From Nostoc linckia NIES-25 (lineage in GTDB: Bacteria; Cyanobacteriota; Cyanobacteriia; Cyanobacteriales; Nostocaceae): 64,000 nucleotides of DNA. A model generated the notes under the pieces. That model saw only the letters and a program-made list of their open reading frames with translations. It was not told where the DNA came from and ran no database searches. Of this stretch, positions 43,074-53,114 are shown one piece after another (within the stretch, counting starts at the first letter, position 1; each line of letters starts with the position of its first letter). The stretch lies in NCBI RefSeq assembly GCF_002368035.1, contig NZ_AP018223.1, forward strand, positions 1,342,449 to 1,406,448. The letters are read 5' to 3'. The position numbers and the translations under genes were made by a program.

Positions 43074-43553
43074 TTAACGATCGCTAACAGTCACAGCTAC
43101 CTTGGCATGTTTGTTAACATAATCCACAAACAGTTGCTTCAATCGAGGACTAACACCAGCGTGTTCAAAGAACCCAAAGCCTACATTTCGAGCTTTTGAT
43201 AAGATTTGCTCTGGGGTTAATCCTTCTTTAATCGCGATACTCAATAGTGCAATTCCAGTCGATCGCATCCCTGCTGCACAATGCACAACTGCTGGTTTGG
43301 GAATTTGTTCGAGTGCTGTCAGTATTTTGGTAATTAATTCTTCATTTAGCGCTTCTAATTTGAGTGGCACATTCGCATAGTGCAGCCCTAATGCTTCCGC
43401 CACCCCTTGTTCATCGTGGGAGAATCCCAACTCATCAGGCGATCGCAGATTTAAAATCGACTTAAAACCTTCTTGTCTAGCTTGCTCTAGCTGTTTCGGT
43501 ATAACTTGTCCTGTAGTTGTCAAGTTTTCGTTAATTTGTATCGCGTTAATCAC
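43074..43553 (-). CDS. DUF442 / beta-lactamase-hydrolase-like tyrosine phosphatase
   Basis: I choose the GTG at 43553 because AAGGAG lies five bases upstream; the product then has 159 residues starting with the conserved INAIQINENLTTTGQV. An ATG at 43610 would add 19 residues without support. The fold is a dual-specificity phosphatase type with the active-site loop VHCAAGMRSTG (Cx5R with Cys and Arg) and the upstream SILNLRSPDE. It is likely to dephosphorylate protein or small-molecule phosphates; substrates of this family are poorly known. The protein is single-domain and cytoplasmic. Confidence 0.85.
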   Translation of the reverse strand: MINAIQINENLTTTGQVIPKQLEQARQEGFKSILNLRSPDELGFSHDEQGVAEALGLHYANVPLKLEALNEELITKILTALEQIPKPAVVHCAAGMRSTGIALLSIAIKEGLTPEQILSKARNVGFGFFEHAGVSPRLKQLFVDYVNKHAKVAVTVSDR

Positions 43554-43857
43554 ATTCACTCCTTTTAACTTTCCAATTTCTTGCAGCTTGATAAATGCTC
43601 TAAAAAGCAAGCTTTGACAAGATATTTAGATAAACACAACAAAATACCGCAAATTTCAGAACCTATCGCTCGATCGTTTCTGAATTCACCTTTTGGGCTG
43701 ATTATTTTATTGCTGTACCTATAATATACGGTTTGTCGGTAGGTTTAGTGTAGATTAAAATATATTATATATTTTAACGATAAATTTAACGTAGTTTATA
43801 TTTTGAGCCGACTTGATATTCTCAAAGGCATGTCACCTAAATGCCAGTCTTAAAACG

Positions 43858-44361
43858 ATGAGTGTCAATAAAATATCTCTTCGACCTGCTGAGGAAAAAG
43901 ATGGGTGGGCGCTGAGTGCAATTCATATTGCTGCTATCAAAGCTCTACCAACAACTTTTTATACGCAAAAAGAACTTTTAGCTTGGCGAAATAACCTGAA
44001 CCAGCCTGATGCTGCAAATATCTTAAAAAATATGAAATTGGAATCGTTGTGGGTTGCAGTGGAGGGAGATATTGTTATAGGTTTTGCCAGTTTCGTTGTT
44101 GATGAACTGATTGGGTTATACGTCCATCCTAAATATCAAGGTCAAGGGATTGGGCGTGCTTTAGTTGAACATTTTTGCCATCGAGCAAGCGATCGCGGTA
44201 TAGATAAGGTAATTACAACTGCCAGCCTTTATGCCGAAGGATTTTATTTAAAACTGGGATTTACTGCCATCCAAAGAACGCCTCATTCTTTAAGAAATGG
44301 GCTATTTGTTCCAGTTACCAAGATGAGTAAAATATTAAATATCCCTGAGGAAATAGTATAG
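43858..44361 (+). CDS. GNAT family N-acetyltransferase
   Basis: From MSVNKISLRPAEEKDGWALS the protein has 167 residues. It has the GNAT core with ELIGLYVHPKYQGQGIGRAL, which contains the acetyl-CoA loop QGQGIG, and a final YLKLGFTAIQR strand. The longer start at 43813 would add 15 unconserved residues. The substrate is not predictable. The next gene begins 49 bases downstream on the same strand. Confidence 0.88.
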   Translation: MSVNKISLRPAEEKDGWALSAIHIAAIKALPTTFYTQKELLAWRNNLNQPDAANILKNMKLESLWVAVEGDIVIGFASFVVDELIGLYVHPKYQGQGIGRALVEHFCHRASDRGIDKVITTASLYAEGFYLKLGFTAIQRTPHSLRNGLFVPVTKMSKILNIPEEIV

Positions 44362-44410
44362 AAATCAAATATTCCGGTTTCAAAAAATGCACAATTATAC
44401 TAGCCAATCT

Positions 44411-45319
44411 ATGAAAATTGCATACATCATTTTAGCCCATAAATATCCCGAACAATTAAAGCGTCTTATTCAACGGCTTAATACAGAAGACATTTCATTT
44501 TTTATACACATAGATAAAAAAGTAGAAGCGAAAATATATCATCAGATAGTTACTCTACTAAAAGATTTTCCCAATGTTTCTTTGATCGAGAGATTCAATT
44601 CAGGATGGGGAAGTTTTGATGCTGTGAGAGCTAGTCTCGAAGGTATGAAATCAATAGTCAAAACAGGTATTTACTATGATTATGTTATACACTTATCGGG
44701 TCAAGATTATCCAATTAAATCAAATACATATATTAAAAAATTCCTCGAAAAAAATAAAGGTAAAGAATTTATAGAGTATTTCCCACTACCTTGTACTAAA
44801 TGGAAAGGAGGCGGCTTAAGAAGAATAGAATATTGGCATATCCGTTGGCAAGATGAGTATATTTGTATTCCGGAAAAGCGGGAGTTTAAATCCCCAATTA
44901 ATTCTTTGTTATATTCATTTTTGATTTCATTTTTACCTAAAAAACGTAAATTTCCTGAAGGCTTTGCTCTTTATGGAGGTTCTGCACTTTGGTGCTTAAC
45001 GGGAGAGTGCGTAAAGTATATAGATGATTTTGTCAAACAAAACCCTAAGTTTGTGAATCGTTTTAACTACACTTATCTAACAGATGAGCTTTTTTACCAA
45101 ATACTTCTTTTAAATTCCCCTTTTAAAGACAAAATAATTAACGATCACTTAAGATATATAGATTGGGGAAATATTAACGCACTCCACCCCAGGATTTTAG
45201 AAAAAAATGATTTTGAAAAAATTAAGCGATCGGAAAAACTATTCGCAAGAAAATTAGATCTAACTATAGACCCGGATATATTAGATATGATTGATGAAAT
45301 GGTGCAAGTGGAAGCCTGA
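44411..45319 (+). CDS. Glycosyltransferase family 14 (core-2/I-branching type)
   Basis: From MKIAYIILAHKYPEQLKRLI the protein has 302 residues; an ATG at 44387 would add eight. It shows the GT14 features: a start with ILAHK, FFIHIDKKV, NSGWGSFDAV, LSGQDYPIKS and later GGSALWCLTGECVKYI and YLTDELFYQILL. Such bacterial enzymes add beta-linked N-acetylglucosamine or xylose, usually to extracellular polysaccharide. The gene is AT-rich relative to neighbours, which may suggest transfer. Confidence 0.88.
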   Translation: MKIAYIILAHKYPEQLKRLIQRLNTEDISFFIHIDKKVEAKIYHQIVTLLKDFPNVSLIERFNSGWGSFDAVRASLEGMKSIVKTGIYYDYVIHLSGQDYPIKSNTYIKKFLEKNKGKEFIEYFPLPCTKWKGGGLRRIEYWHIRWQDEYICIPEKREFKSPINSLLYSFLISFLPKKRKFPEGFALYGGSALWCLTGECVKYIDDFVKQNPKFVNRFNYTYLTDELFYQILLLNSPFKDKIINDHLRYIDWGNINALHPRILEKNDFEKIKRSEKLFARKLDLTIDPDILDMIDEMVQVEA

Positions 45320-45381
45320 CCGAAGAATTTGCAATTGATTGAGTGACGCTTAGATGAGCGTCACTACTGAATATAAGTCTC

Positions 45382-45620
45382 CCTGTTAGGTTAAGATCCC
45401 CCCACCTACGGCGACCCCCTTTTTAAGGGGGTAAAAGAAGGTTGTAATACCATTTCACGAAATACCTGATACAAATGATTAGTCTCTAATTCTTTCCCCT
45501 TACCCCCTATCGCTTATTTGTATCAATTTTAAACTGAAATCGTATAAGCCCCCCTTTTTAAGGGGGGTTGGGGGGATCTTCGAGGAATAAACACGTTAAC
45601 CGAATCGTATTGATAAAACT
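45382..45620. repeat. Nested inverted repeats in the spacer before the MAA locus
   Basis: GGTTAAGATCCCCCCACC at the left and GTTGGGGGGATCTTCGAGG at the right are inverted copies. Between them GATACAAAT (about 45469-45477) and ATTTGTATC pair as a second inverted repeat. Stretches such as CCCCCTTTTTAAGGGGG form further hairpins. A single TAGGACTTACACACTATAC end near 45654 looks like half of the MITE family at 12413. No gene is present. Confidence 0.55.
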
Positions 45621-45938
45621 CCTATTTGATTTTTGAAAAAATTTAGTTGATATTAGGACTTACACACTATACAAATTAATCATGGTGTGAATTTACATGC
45701 ATAGGTTGTTTCAGGCTTTTATTAATGATTATTCGATCGTAAATATCCCCTTGGTGTAAGGGCACAGCACTGCTGTGCCCCTACAACAAATGTGGTTTTT
45801 TAATGACTCATATTTGGTATTTATTGTCAATGCATAAATCCTAGATATTTCTGTTTGGGTGAATGTCGGTATATCATGGCATATCCAAACAATAAACTCA
45901 TGGAGTTGTGTTAGTACTTTGATAGTGGAAATTCGCAA

Positions 45939-46742
45939 CTATCGATGTACTTGAACTCTAGGAAAGATATCACAGTCTATCGGTTCACCAGATTTTTTGG
46001 TTTTCAATGAATTGAATTCTGGTAAATCAATTTCTTCGAGGGGTTTGAAAGGCCACGCTTTTGGACGCTGATAATAAGTAACATCATCGCCAGTCCAATT
46101 CGTCACTATTGCACGTCGTTGTGTAGAAGAGATGTTAGTGACTGAATGATGAATTGTCAGAAAATGATGAATTAAGCAATCTCCAGCCTCCATATCCCAG
46201 GAGAGAATTTCGTGAGGTTCTGGTTCTATAAACCAGGATGGGTTAGATCTTTCGCGTAACTCTTTGCCCCATTGATGAGAACCTTTGATATACTCTAATC
46301 GGCCGTTTTCTTGTTTGACAGTATCTAGAGCCAGCCAAATTTTACAACACTGCCAACCTTGTACAGGCCAATAAGGTAGGTCGTTATGCCACCCGATACG
46401 GCCATTTGATTCGGGTTTTTTAACGAAAAAACCGTCAGCCAAAAAGTTCAATTTTTTCGATTTTAAAACTTGAGCTGCAAGTGTTGGTAATGGAGATTCA
46501 AAAGCTAAAGCACGGAAATCAGCATCAATGAGCCATATGCTACTAGCATGTTCCGCACTACCTTGTGGTTTTGGTACATTCTTGTCCTCCAAAGGGCCAG
46601 GGATTGATATATTTTTGTCAACTGCTGTTCGCATCCGTTCTACCCAGATGTCATCCACAGCATTTTTGACGCAGATAACGCCATCTCGTTCAAAAGCTTC
46701 AACTTGTTGAGGACTAATTTTTTGTGTGTCTACCTTCAGCAT
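45939..46742 (-). CDS. Phytanoyl-CoA dioxygenase-like Fe(II)/2-oxoglutarate enzyme, candidate MysH
   Basis: The 267-residue protein is a full-length PhyH-type oxygenase. The metal facial triad is visible as His119-Asn-Asp121 (GWHNDLPYW) and His198 (LTIHHSVTN), with Arg209/210 placed to bind 2-oxoglutarate. It lies beside the mysABCD genes and follows an MFS gene on the same strand (203-base gap). In Nostoc linckia a PhyH-type enzyme, MysH, converts disubstituted MAAs to palythines, so tailoring of the MAA made here is a good hypothesis. Assignment to MysH needs sequence comparison; PhyH enzymes have many other substrates. Confidence 0.75.
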   Translation of the reverse strand: MLKVDTQKISPQQVEAFERDGVICVKNAVDDIWVERMRTAVDKNISIPGPLEDKNVPKPQGSAEHASSIWLIDADFRALAFESPLPTLAAQVLKSKKLNFLADGFFVKKPESNGRIGWHNDLPYWPVQGWQCCKIWLALDTVKQENGRLEYIKGSHQWGKELRERSNPSWFIEPEPHEILSWDMEAGDCLIHHFLTIHHSVTNISSTQRRAIVTNWTGDDVTYYQRPKAWPFKPLEEIDLPEFNSLKTKKSGEPIDCDIFPRVQVHR

Positions 46743-46945
46743 TTTGTCTTTTTTCAGATTTTGAAATGAAACTATTTTGGCTCAGAACTGCTAAATGCAT
46801 ATCACCCGATTTTAGTAACAATCTCAATAATTCACTTTACTAAAATCGAGTTTTTTACTATCTAACAAAGAAAGCTTTTTCAGTATAAAGTAGATATTCA
46901 TTTAGTAATTCTTTCTGGAGATGGACTATTTTTTAACAACCGTAG

Positions 46946-48403
46946 TTAAATAATTTCACCCCTCCTACCGAGATCCTTTTTAATAATTAGTGGTAGCAGT
47001 GACGCTAGCCGTAAAATCCCAGACACAATGAAGACTTCGGCTATGCCAAAAGAGCCAGCAAATTGAGCGATAAAGCCGCCGATAGTTGCTCCTAAAGCAC
47101 CGCTGACTCCAGCAATAGCAGCTGCGATCGCAAAATAGATAGACTGATTTTGTAGCGGTGCAATTTCTATCTGGAGATTGTTGTTACACAAATCAACTCC
47201 TCCCCAATTGGCGCCAATAAAAATGTGCAATAAAGGCAACCACAACCACAAATCCAAAGGGCTAGAACCAATCCGCAGCCACAGCCAAGGTATAACTGCA
47301 ATCAGAGTTCCCGTACAAATTAGAATCCAACGATTGCCAATTCTATCTGATAATTTTCCCCAGACAATTAACATCAGCATGTGTGCGCCAGCTCGCAAGC
47401 TGTTGTAGAAAGTTACCCAGCTGACATCTAGATTTAGCGTATCTAGCAAATAGAGGTTAAAAAATGGGGCACTGAGGTTAACAGCAAATGTCCAAAAGCC
47501 GAAATAAAGCAGAAACACCAAAAAATTAGAGTTTTTCTTAATGCTGCTAATTAAATGGTTGTCTGTTGTCAGTATTTGCGGCAAAGAAATTGCGCCAGAT
47601 GTGTCACCAAGTTCGTTTGGTGAGGAGTCTGCCTGAATCTCGCTAGTTTCAGATGAGCTAGCATAATAAGTATTTTGTAATTGGGGATTCATATCTACCT
47701 GGAAATACTGACACCCCAAACTCACAATTCCAAAGAAAATGCCTACTAATAAAATCACTCCATAACCTTGGATGCTTCCCCCATACCAATGTGATATGGC
47801 TAACCCTGCTAAGGGTAAGCTAAGTAACTCTGTGAGGTTGGCAAGACTATTGCGTAGCCCGAAATATCTACCTCGCAACTGTCGTGGGACTAACATTGCT
47901 ATCCAACTTAAACATGATGCAATTGCTAACCCTCCTAAAAGATGAGTGCATAGGAGAATCGAGAGCGACAAGATCGCCAATTGATTGGAATCCAACCATC
48001 CCCAGCTAAAGCTAGCAATGCCAATTACTAAAATTACCCACAGTAATCGAGCAATTCCGTGTGTCCGCAGTGAATACTGAAAGCGGCTGGTGCTACGTTC
48101 GGACAAGTAAGCACCTACGGGCTGAAACAGATGTGCCAACATGGGGATAGAAGATACCAGCCCAAAAACCACCGGACTGGCATCCAACTCCACTAAAAAA
48201 TTACCCAGCAAAACTGCGCCAGTGGCAATAGAGAAAAGTGCTGCAAAAATTCCATCGCCAGTGGAAGCCCTCAAACTAGTGCGAATCGCATTTTTAGAAA
48301 TACGACTTGGTGTTGAGGTAGGAGCGAGTGGTGCTAATGATGCAGTAATCTCAGTAATTTCTATAGTAACAGGTGTGCCTATTTCAGCCGGAACAAAATC
48401 CAT
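46946..48403 (-). CDS. MFS transporter, candidate MAA exporter
   Basis: The 485-residue protein has about 12 hydrophobic segments. A first half with GSIPMLAHLFQPVGAYLSER-like loop sequence and the loop LVPRQLRGRYFGLRNSLANL is followed by a hydrophilic central loop (about 235-275) and a second half with LIVWGKLSDRIGNRW, the MFS loop motif. The N-terminal 35 residues are Pro/Thr-rich and cytoplasmic. It is divergent from mysA and upstream of the PhyH gene. Export of MAAs is inferred from position only. Confidence 0.85.
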   Translation of the reverse strand: MDFVPAEIGTPVTIEITEITASLAPLAPTSTPSRISKNAIRTSLRASTGDGIFAALFSIATGAVLLGNFLVELDASPVVFGLVSSIPMLAHLFQPVGAYLSERSTSRFQYSLRTHGIARLLWVILVIGIASFSWGWLDSNQLAILSLSILLCTHLLGGLAIASCLSWIAMLVPRQLRGRYFGLRNSLANLTELLSLPLAGLAISHWYGGSIQGYGVILLVGIFFGIVSLGCQYFQVDMNPQLQNTYYASSSETSEIQADSSPNELGDTSGAISLPQILTTDNHLISSIKKNSNFLVFLLYFGFWTFAVNLSAPFFNLYLLDTLNLDVSWVTFYNSLRAGAHMLMLIVWGKLSDRIGNRWILICTGTLIAVIPWLWLRIGSSPLDLWLWLPLLHIFIGANWGGVDLCNNNLQIEIAPLQNQSIYFAIAAAIAGVSGALGATIGGFIAQFAGSFGIAEVFIVSGILRLASLLPLIIKKDLGRRGEII

Positions 48404-49598
48404 AAATGTAGTACTTCAAAAAATGATAGGGAAACACCCCAATTAGAGAGTATCTATAAAATCTATAAAAAGGGAAGGGAAACGCGATCGCTTAAAAGCA
48501 AGAATTTCTCATCAATCAGACTAAAGTTATACGTATAAATACTCACTATAAAAACTCTTTCTTTTCAAATAAGAAACCACTTGCTTTAAACCTTTATTGG
48601 GTACGTGGGATAGTTGAAGCGGACAAGGACAAAGAATCAAACCAGTAAACAGCTATGTAAGCATATCTTAGTACAAAAAGGTTTGAAATTTGATTGTTCG
48701 TAGATCGATCTGAGTAATTTTACCCTTTCTTTGAGCTAGAAATGAAACGTAAATGTCTGTGCGATTTAAGATACTCGGCGTCAAAAAAAAAGCTATGTGA
48801 AGGCCAGTAAATACGGTTAATCTATCTACTAAGGTAACTAAAAGCTTTTAAGTAGCGATCGCGGTAAAACTCTATTAAAACCAATGAATATTCATGGTGT
48901 TCGAGTTACAGGGGAAAGAGCAAATCACAAATAGCAATGTGTGAAATTTTACTATACATGTCTGCTTAACTTTTCGTTACATAGTTATTAATTTTCCCGC
49001 TGACTCTCCTGACATGGATGATGTCGTATCGTCTCGCTAGCCAAAGATTAACTTTTTAAATCAAGCCTCAAATCGCCAAATCCTCAAAATCTAGTTTTTT
49101 TGTTTTGGAATCTACCTTTGGTGTAGGTGCAAATTTTAAAAAATAGTGCTACGTTAACTAATGTAAACAAGTGTCTAAGCTTTCTAAGCAAGTAGAATTA
49201 CTCTCTTAGCTTGCTTTTAAACCGTTATTCAGCTACTAAAAGTCCGTAAACCTTGAGGCTAGACATAGAAGCGACAGTCTGATAATCTGATAAAATCAAT
49301 GAAGTTTTGTTGCGTAAATTTGCGATCCCCTTAAGGTTCAGCGAAGACTTAAGGCCTTTCGCTGTGCTGGTGAAATGACACTAGATGCACTTCATCTCTG
49401 GTGCTGTAGTTTGTCATCTCTAAATCTGCAATCCAACGAGATTTCATTCAGGTTTACGGGTTTTTTCTCACGAATCGCAGGCAATTTACTTGCTTGCGAC
49501 ATAATGCCGCAAGTTAAGTCACTCTCAAAGAAAAGTGCTTAAACTTGCGATCGCATCAGTATTAAAGTAACAATTTCTTTCACCTAGAGGCAAAATTT
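48404..49598. promoter_or_regulatory. 1.2-kb divergent regulatory region upstream of mysA
   Basis: No gene is supported between the MFS and mysA starts. A plausible promoter is TTGCTT (49211-49216), 17 bases, TACTAA (49234-49239), about 360 bases before mysA. The resulting leader would contain inverted repeats: CCTTAAG...CTTAAGG (about 49329-49355) and GAAATGACA...TTTGTCATC (about 49372-49420). An ACTTGC/GCAAGT hairpin follows near 49488-49515. AGAGG eight bases before the GTG of mysA is a plausible ribosome-binding site. Confidence 0.35.
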
Positions 49599-50831
49599 GT
49601 GAGCATTGTTCAAACAAAACTCCAAGCTACCGAAAACAAATTTCACGTAGAAGCTTACGAAAAGATTGAGTACGAACTAGTTTATGTAGATGGGGTTTTT
49701 GATATTGCTAATCCAGAACTTGCAGAGATATATAGAAGTTTTGGCAGATGCTTGGCTGTTATCGATACCAATGTCTACAATTTTTACGGTACTCAGATTG
49801 AGAAATATTTCCGTTATTACGGCCTCGAACTGAGGATTTTTGCTCTGACTATTACCGAACCCAACAAATCTATCCAAACCTTTGAGAAGATTATTGATGT
49901 GTTCGCAGACTTTAAATTAGTACGAAAAGAGCCGGTATTAGTCATCGGTGGTGGTTTAATTACAGACGTTGTAGGTTTTGCTTGCTCTACCTATCGTCGT
50001 AGTAGTAATTACATTCGGATTCCGACTTCTTTGATTGGTTTGATTGATGCTAGCGTCGCTATCAAGGTAGCACTTAATCATCGCAAGCTGAAAAACCGTT
50101 TGGGTGCTTATCACGCTTCCCAAAAGGTTTTATTAGACTTTTCTCTGCTGGGGACATTACCAACAAATCAAGTGCGTAATGGAATGGCAGAATTAGTCAA
50201 AATTGCTGTAGTTGCTCATGGGGGTGTGTTTGAGTGGTTAGAAAAGTATGGCAAAGAACTGCTTGACACTCACTTTGGTAATGTTGATGCAACTCCAGAG
50301 ATTAAAGAAATCGCTCATCGTCTGACTTACGAAGCAATCAAAAAAATGTTGGAGTTAGAAGTACCTAACCTCCACGAACTAGATTTAGATAGAGCAATTG
50401 CTTACGGACATACTTGGAGTCCGACTTTAGAACTCGCACCACACATACCGATGTTTCACGGACATGCGGTGAGTATCGATATGGCCTTATCTGCAACCAT
50501 CGCAGCCAATAGAGGCTACATTACAACCGAAGAACGCGATCGCATTTTAGGATTGATCGGTGATTTAGGGTTGGCTCTCGACCATCCTTTAATGGATGAA
50601 GAACTATTGTGGGATGCTACCGAGTCTATCACTCTGACACGAGATGGTTTGTTGAGAGCCGCGATGCCCAGACCAATTGGTACTTGCTTCTATATGAATG
50701 ATTTGACACGGGAAGAATTGGCACAAGCTTTAGCTGACCACAAACAGCTTTGCGTTAACTATCCTCGTGGTGGCGAAGGTGTAGATATGTACCCCGTTTA
50801 TCAGACAGAACTAGTCGGGAGCGCCATATAA
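49599..50831 (+). CDS. mysA: 2-demethyl-4-deoxygadusol synthase (DDGS)
   Basis: The start is GTG with AGAGG eight bases upstream; the product has 410 residues, the usual size. It is a sugar-phosphate cyclase of the dehydroquinate-synthase superfamily: GGGLITDVVGFACSTYRRSS (NAD-binding and cyclase core), MAELVKIAVVAHGG, and AIAYGHTWSPTLELAPH with metal-ligand His residues. It converts sedoheptulose 7-phosphate to 2-demethyl-4-deoxygadusol, the first step of mycosporine synthesis. Its stop overlaps the mysB start by one base. The order mysA-B-C-D matches Nostoc punctiforme. Confidence 0.95.
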   Translation: MSIVQTKLQATENKFHVEAYEKIEYELVYVDGVFDIANPELAEIYRSFGRCLAVIDTNVYNFYGTQIEKYFRYYGLELRIFALTITEPNKSIQTFEKIIDVFADFKLVRKEPVLVIGGGLITDVVGFACSTYRRSSNYIRIPTSLIGLIDASVAIKVALNHRKLKNRLGAYHASQKVLLDFSLLGTLPTNQVRNGMAELVKIAVVAHGGVFEWLEKYGKELLDTHFGNVDATPEIKEIAHRLTYEAIKKMLELEVPNLHELDLDRAIAYGHTWSPTLELAPHIPMFHGHAVSIDMALSATIAANRGYITTEERDRILGLIGDLGLALDHPLMDEELLWDATESITLTRDGLLRAAMPRPIGTCFYMNDLTREELAQALADHKQLCVNYPRGGEGVDMYPVYQTELVGSAI

Positions 50832-51667
50832 TGTCCACCACAATTGCCAAGCCCACAGCTAGACCAGTTACACCGGTAGGAATTTTAGCAAAGAAGCTAG
50901 AAGCTATTGTCCAAAAGATTAACCAACGCACAGATTTACCTGCGGATTTAGTCGATAACATCACTCAAGCATGGCAGTTGGCAGCTGGTTTAGATCCTTA
51001 CTTGGAAGAATATACAACCTCTGAATCGTCCGCTTTAACTGCACTTGCCGAAAAAACATCAACAGAAGCATGGCAAGAACACTTTAGTGAAGGCACAACA
51101 GTACGACCTCTAGAACAAGAGATGCTATCCGGCCATGTAGAAGGACAAACCCTGAAAATGTTTGTTCATATGACCAAGGCTAAAAGAGTACTCGAAATAG
51201 GAATGTTCACGGGTTATTCTGCACTGGCAATGGCAGAAGCATTACCTCCAGATGGAGTGCTGGTTGCTTGCGAAGTAGATCCTTTTGCCGCAGAAGTTGG
51301 ACAAGCAGCCTTCGATAAATCTCCCGATGGGAAAAAAATCCGCGTGGAATTAGGCCCAGCTTTGGAAACCTTAAATAAGTTGGTGGAAGCTGGAGAATCC
51401 TTTGACATGGTGTTTATCGACGCAGATAAAAAGGAGTACATAACCTACTTCCAAACATTGCTAGATACTAATTTGCTAGCACCGTCAGGATTTATTTGTG
51501 TAGATAACACGCTGTTGCAAGGAGAAGTTTATTTACCCACACAACAACGTACCGCTAATGGTGAAGCGATCGCTCAATTTAATCGTGCCGTAGCACTCGA
51601 CCCGCGCGTAGAACAGGTAATACTCCCCCTACGAGATGGCTTGACAATTATCCGCAGAACTGCGTGA
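50831..51667 (+). CDS. mysB: SAM-dependent O-methyltransferase (4-deoxygadusol forming)
   Basis: The 278-residue protein has the SAM-binding motif VLEIGMFTGYSALAMAEALP, the following acidic residue in LVACEVDP, and FDMVFIDADKKEYI, the class I catechol-OMT-like signature. It methylates the MysA product to 4-deoxygadusol. It overlaps mysA by one base (TAATG), and mysC starts six bases after its stop, so the three genes are one transcription and translation unit. Confidence 0.95.
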   Translation: MSTTIAKPTARPVTPVGILAKKLEAIVQKINQRTDLPADLVDNITQAWQLAAGLDPYLEEYTTSESSALTALAEKTSTEAWQEHFSEGTTVRPLEQEMLSGHVEGQTLKMFVHMTKAKRVLEIGMFTGYSALAMAEALPPDGVLVACEVDPFAAEVGQAAFDKSPDGKKIRVELGPALETLNKLVEAGESFDMVFIDADKKEYITYFQTLLDTNLLAPSGFICVDNTLLQGEVYLPTQQRTANGEAIAQFNRAVALDPRVEQVILPLRDGLTIIRRTA

Positions 51668-51673
51668 TTGAGT

Positions 51674-53068
51674 ATGGCACAATCTATTTCCGTTTCTTCT
51701 TCACCTGCTATCCCGTCTTTTCCTTCAGAGACAAAAATAGCCGTAATTATCCAAAATCTTTTGACTTTGGCGTTGCTGTTATTAGCACTGCCAATTAATG
51801 CCGCGATCGTTTTAGTAACTTTGTTGTGGCATACAATTTCCCGTCCTTTCCAGCAGCCAGCCACGAAAGCAGCAAACCCCAAAAATATCCTGATTAGTGG
51901 CGGCAAAATGACCAAAGCTTTACAGTTAGCGCGGTCATGCGCTGCTGCTGGACACAGAGTGATACTGATAGAAACCCACAAGTATTGGTTATCTGGTCAT
52001 CGATTTTCCCAAGCCGTAGACAAGTTTTATACTGTTCCTGCGCCCCAAGAAAACCCAGAACGCTATACTCAGGCTTTGATAGACATCATCAAACAAGAAA
52101 ATATCGATGTCTACATTCCTGTCACCAGTCCCTTGGGTAGCTATTACGACTCCCTCGCCAAGCCATTGCTGTCGGAATACTGTGAAGTATTTCACTTTGA
52201 CATAGATATTACCGAGAAATTGGATGATAAATTTGCCTTTGCCGAAACAGCGCGATCGCTTGGTTTATCAGTACCTAAATCTTTCAAAATTACCTCTGCC
52301 GAACAAGTTCTAAATTTCGACTTTTCCCAGGAATCTCGCAAATATATCCTCAAGAGCATTCCTTACGATTCAGTACGGCGTTTAGACTTAACTAAGCTTC
52401 CCTGCGCCACACCAGAAGAAACAGCAGCATTCGTCAGAAGCTTGCCAATCAGCCCAGACAAGCCTTGGATTATGCAAGAATTTATTCCTGGAAAGGAATT
52501 TTGTACCCATAGCACCGTCCGGGATGGCGAACTAAGATTGCATTGCTGCTGTGAATCTTCAGCTTTTCAAGTCAACTATGAAAATGTTGAAAATTCTCAA
52601 ATTCGGGAATGGGTGAGGCATTTTGTCAAGGAACTGAAACTTACAGGACAGGTTTCCTTTGACTTCATTCAGGCTGAGGATGGTAGAGTTTACGCCATTG
52701 AGTGTAATCCTCGCACGCACTCTGCAATTACGACTTTCTACGACCATCCCCAAGTTGCCCAAGCTTACCTCGATAATGAACCGATGGCTGAAACCTTACA
52801 GCCATTGCCAAGTAGTAAACCAACTTATTGGACTTATCACGAAGTCTGGCGTTTGACTGGTATCCGTTCTTTCACACAATTGAAAAAATGGATTGCAAAT
52901 ATTTGGCGGGGAACTGATGCAATTTATAAACCAGATGACCCGTTACCATTTTTAATGGTGCATCATTGGCAAATTCCTTTGCTTTTGCTCAAGAATCTAC
53001 GTCAGATCAAAGGCTGGACGCGCATAGATTTCAACATCGGTAAATTGGTGGAATTGGGTGGGGATTAG
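51674..53068 (+). CDS. mysC: ATP-grasp mycosporine-glycine synthase
   Basis: From the ATG at 51674 the protein has 464 residues; a TTG at 51668, directly after the mysB stop, would add two. An N-terminal hydrophobic segment (about 19-50) precedes the ATP-grasp fold: ILISGGKMTKALQLARSCAA, IDVYIPVTSPLGSYYDSLAK, the ATP loop and VSFDFIQAEDGRVYAIECNP with the Mg-binding acidic residues. It activates 4-deoxygadusol by phosphorylation and adds glycine to give mycosporine-glycine. Confidence 0.95.
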   Translation: MAQSISVSSSPAIPSFPSETKIAVIIQNLLTLALLLLALPINAAIVLVTLLWHTISRPFQQPATKAANPKNILISGGKMTKALQLARSCAAAGHRVILIETHKYWLSGHRFSQAVDKFYTVPAPQENPERYTQALIDIIKQENIDVYIPVTSPLGSYYDSLAKPLLSEYCEVFHFDIDITEKLDDKFAFAETARSLGLSVPKSFKITSAEQVLNFDFSQESRKYILKSIPYDSVRRLDLTKLPCATPEETAAFVRSLPISPDKPWIMQEFIPGKEFCTHSTVRDGELRLHCCCESSAFQVNYENVENSQIREWVRHFVKELKLTGQVSFDFIQAEDGRVYAIECNPRTHSAITTFYDHPQVAQAYLDNEPMAETLQPLPSSKPTYWTYHEVWRLTGIRSFTQLKKWIANIWRGTDAIYKPDDPLPFLMVHHWQIPLLLLKNLRQIKGWTRIDFNIGKLVELGGD

Positions 53069-53114
53069 TACCGAGGCTGCTACGGATTACTAAGAAATAA
53101 ATTACTACTACTTG

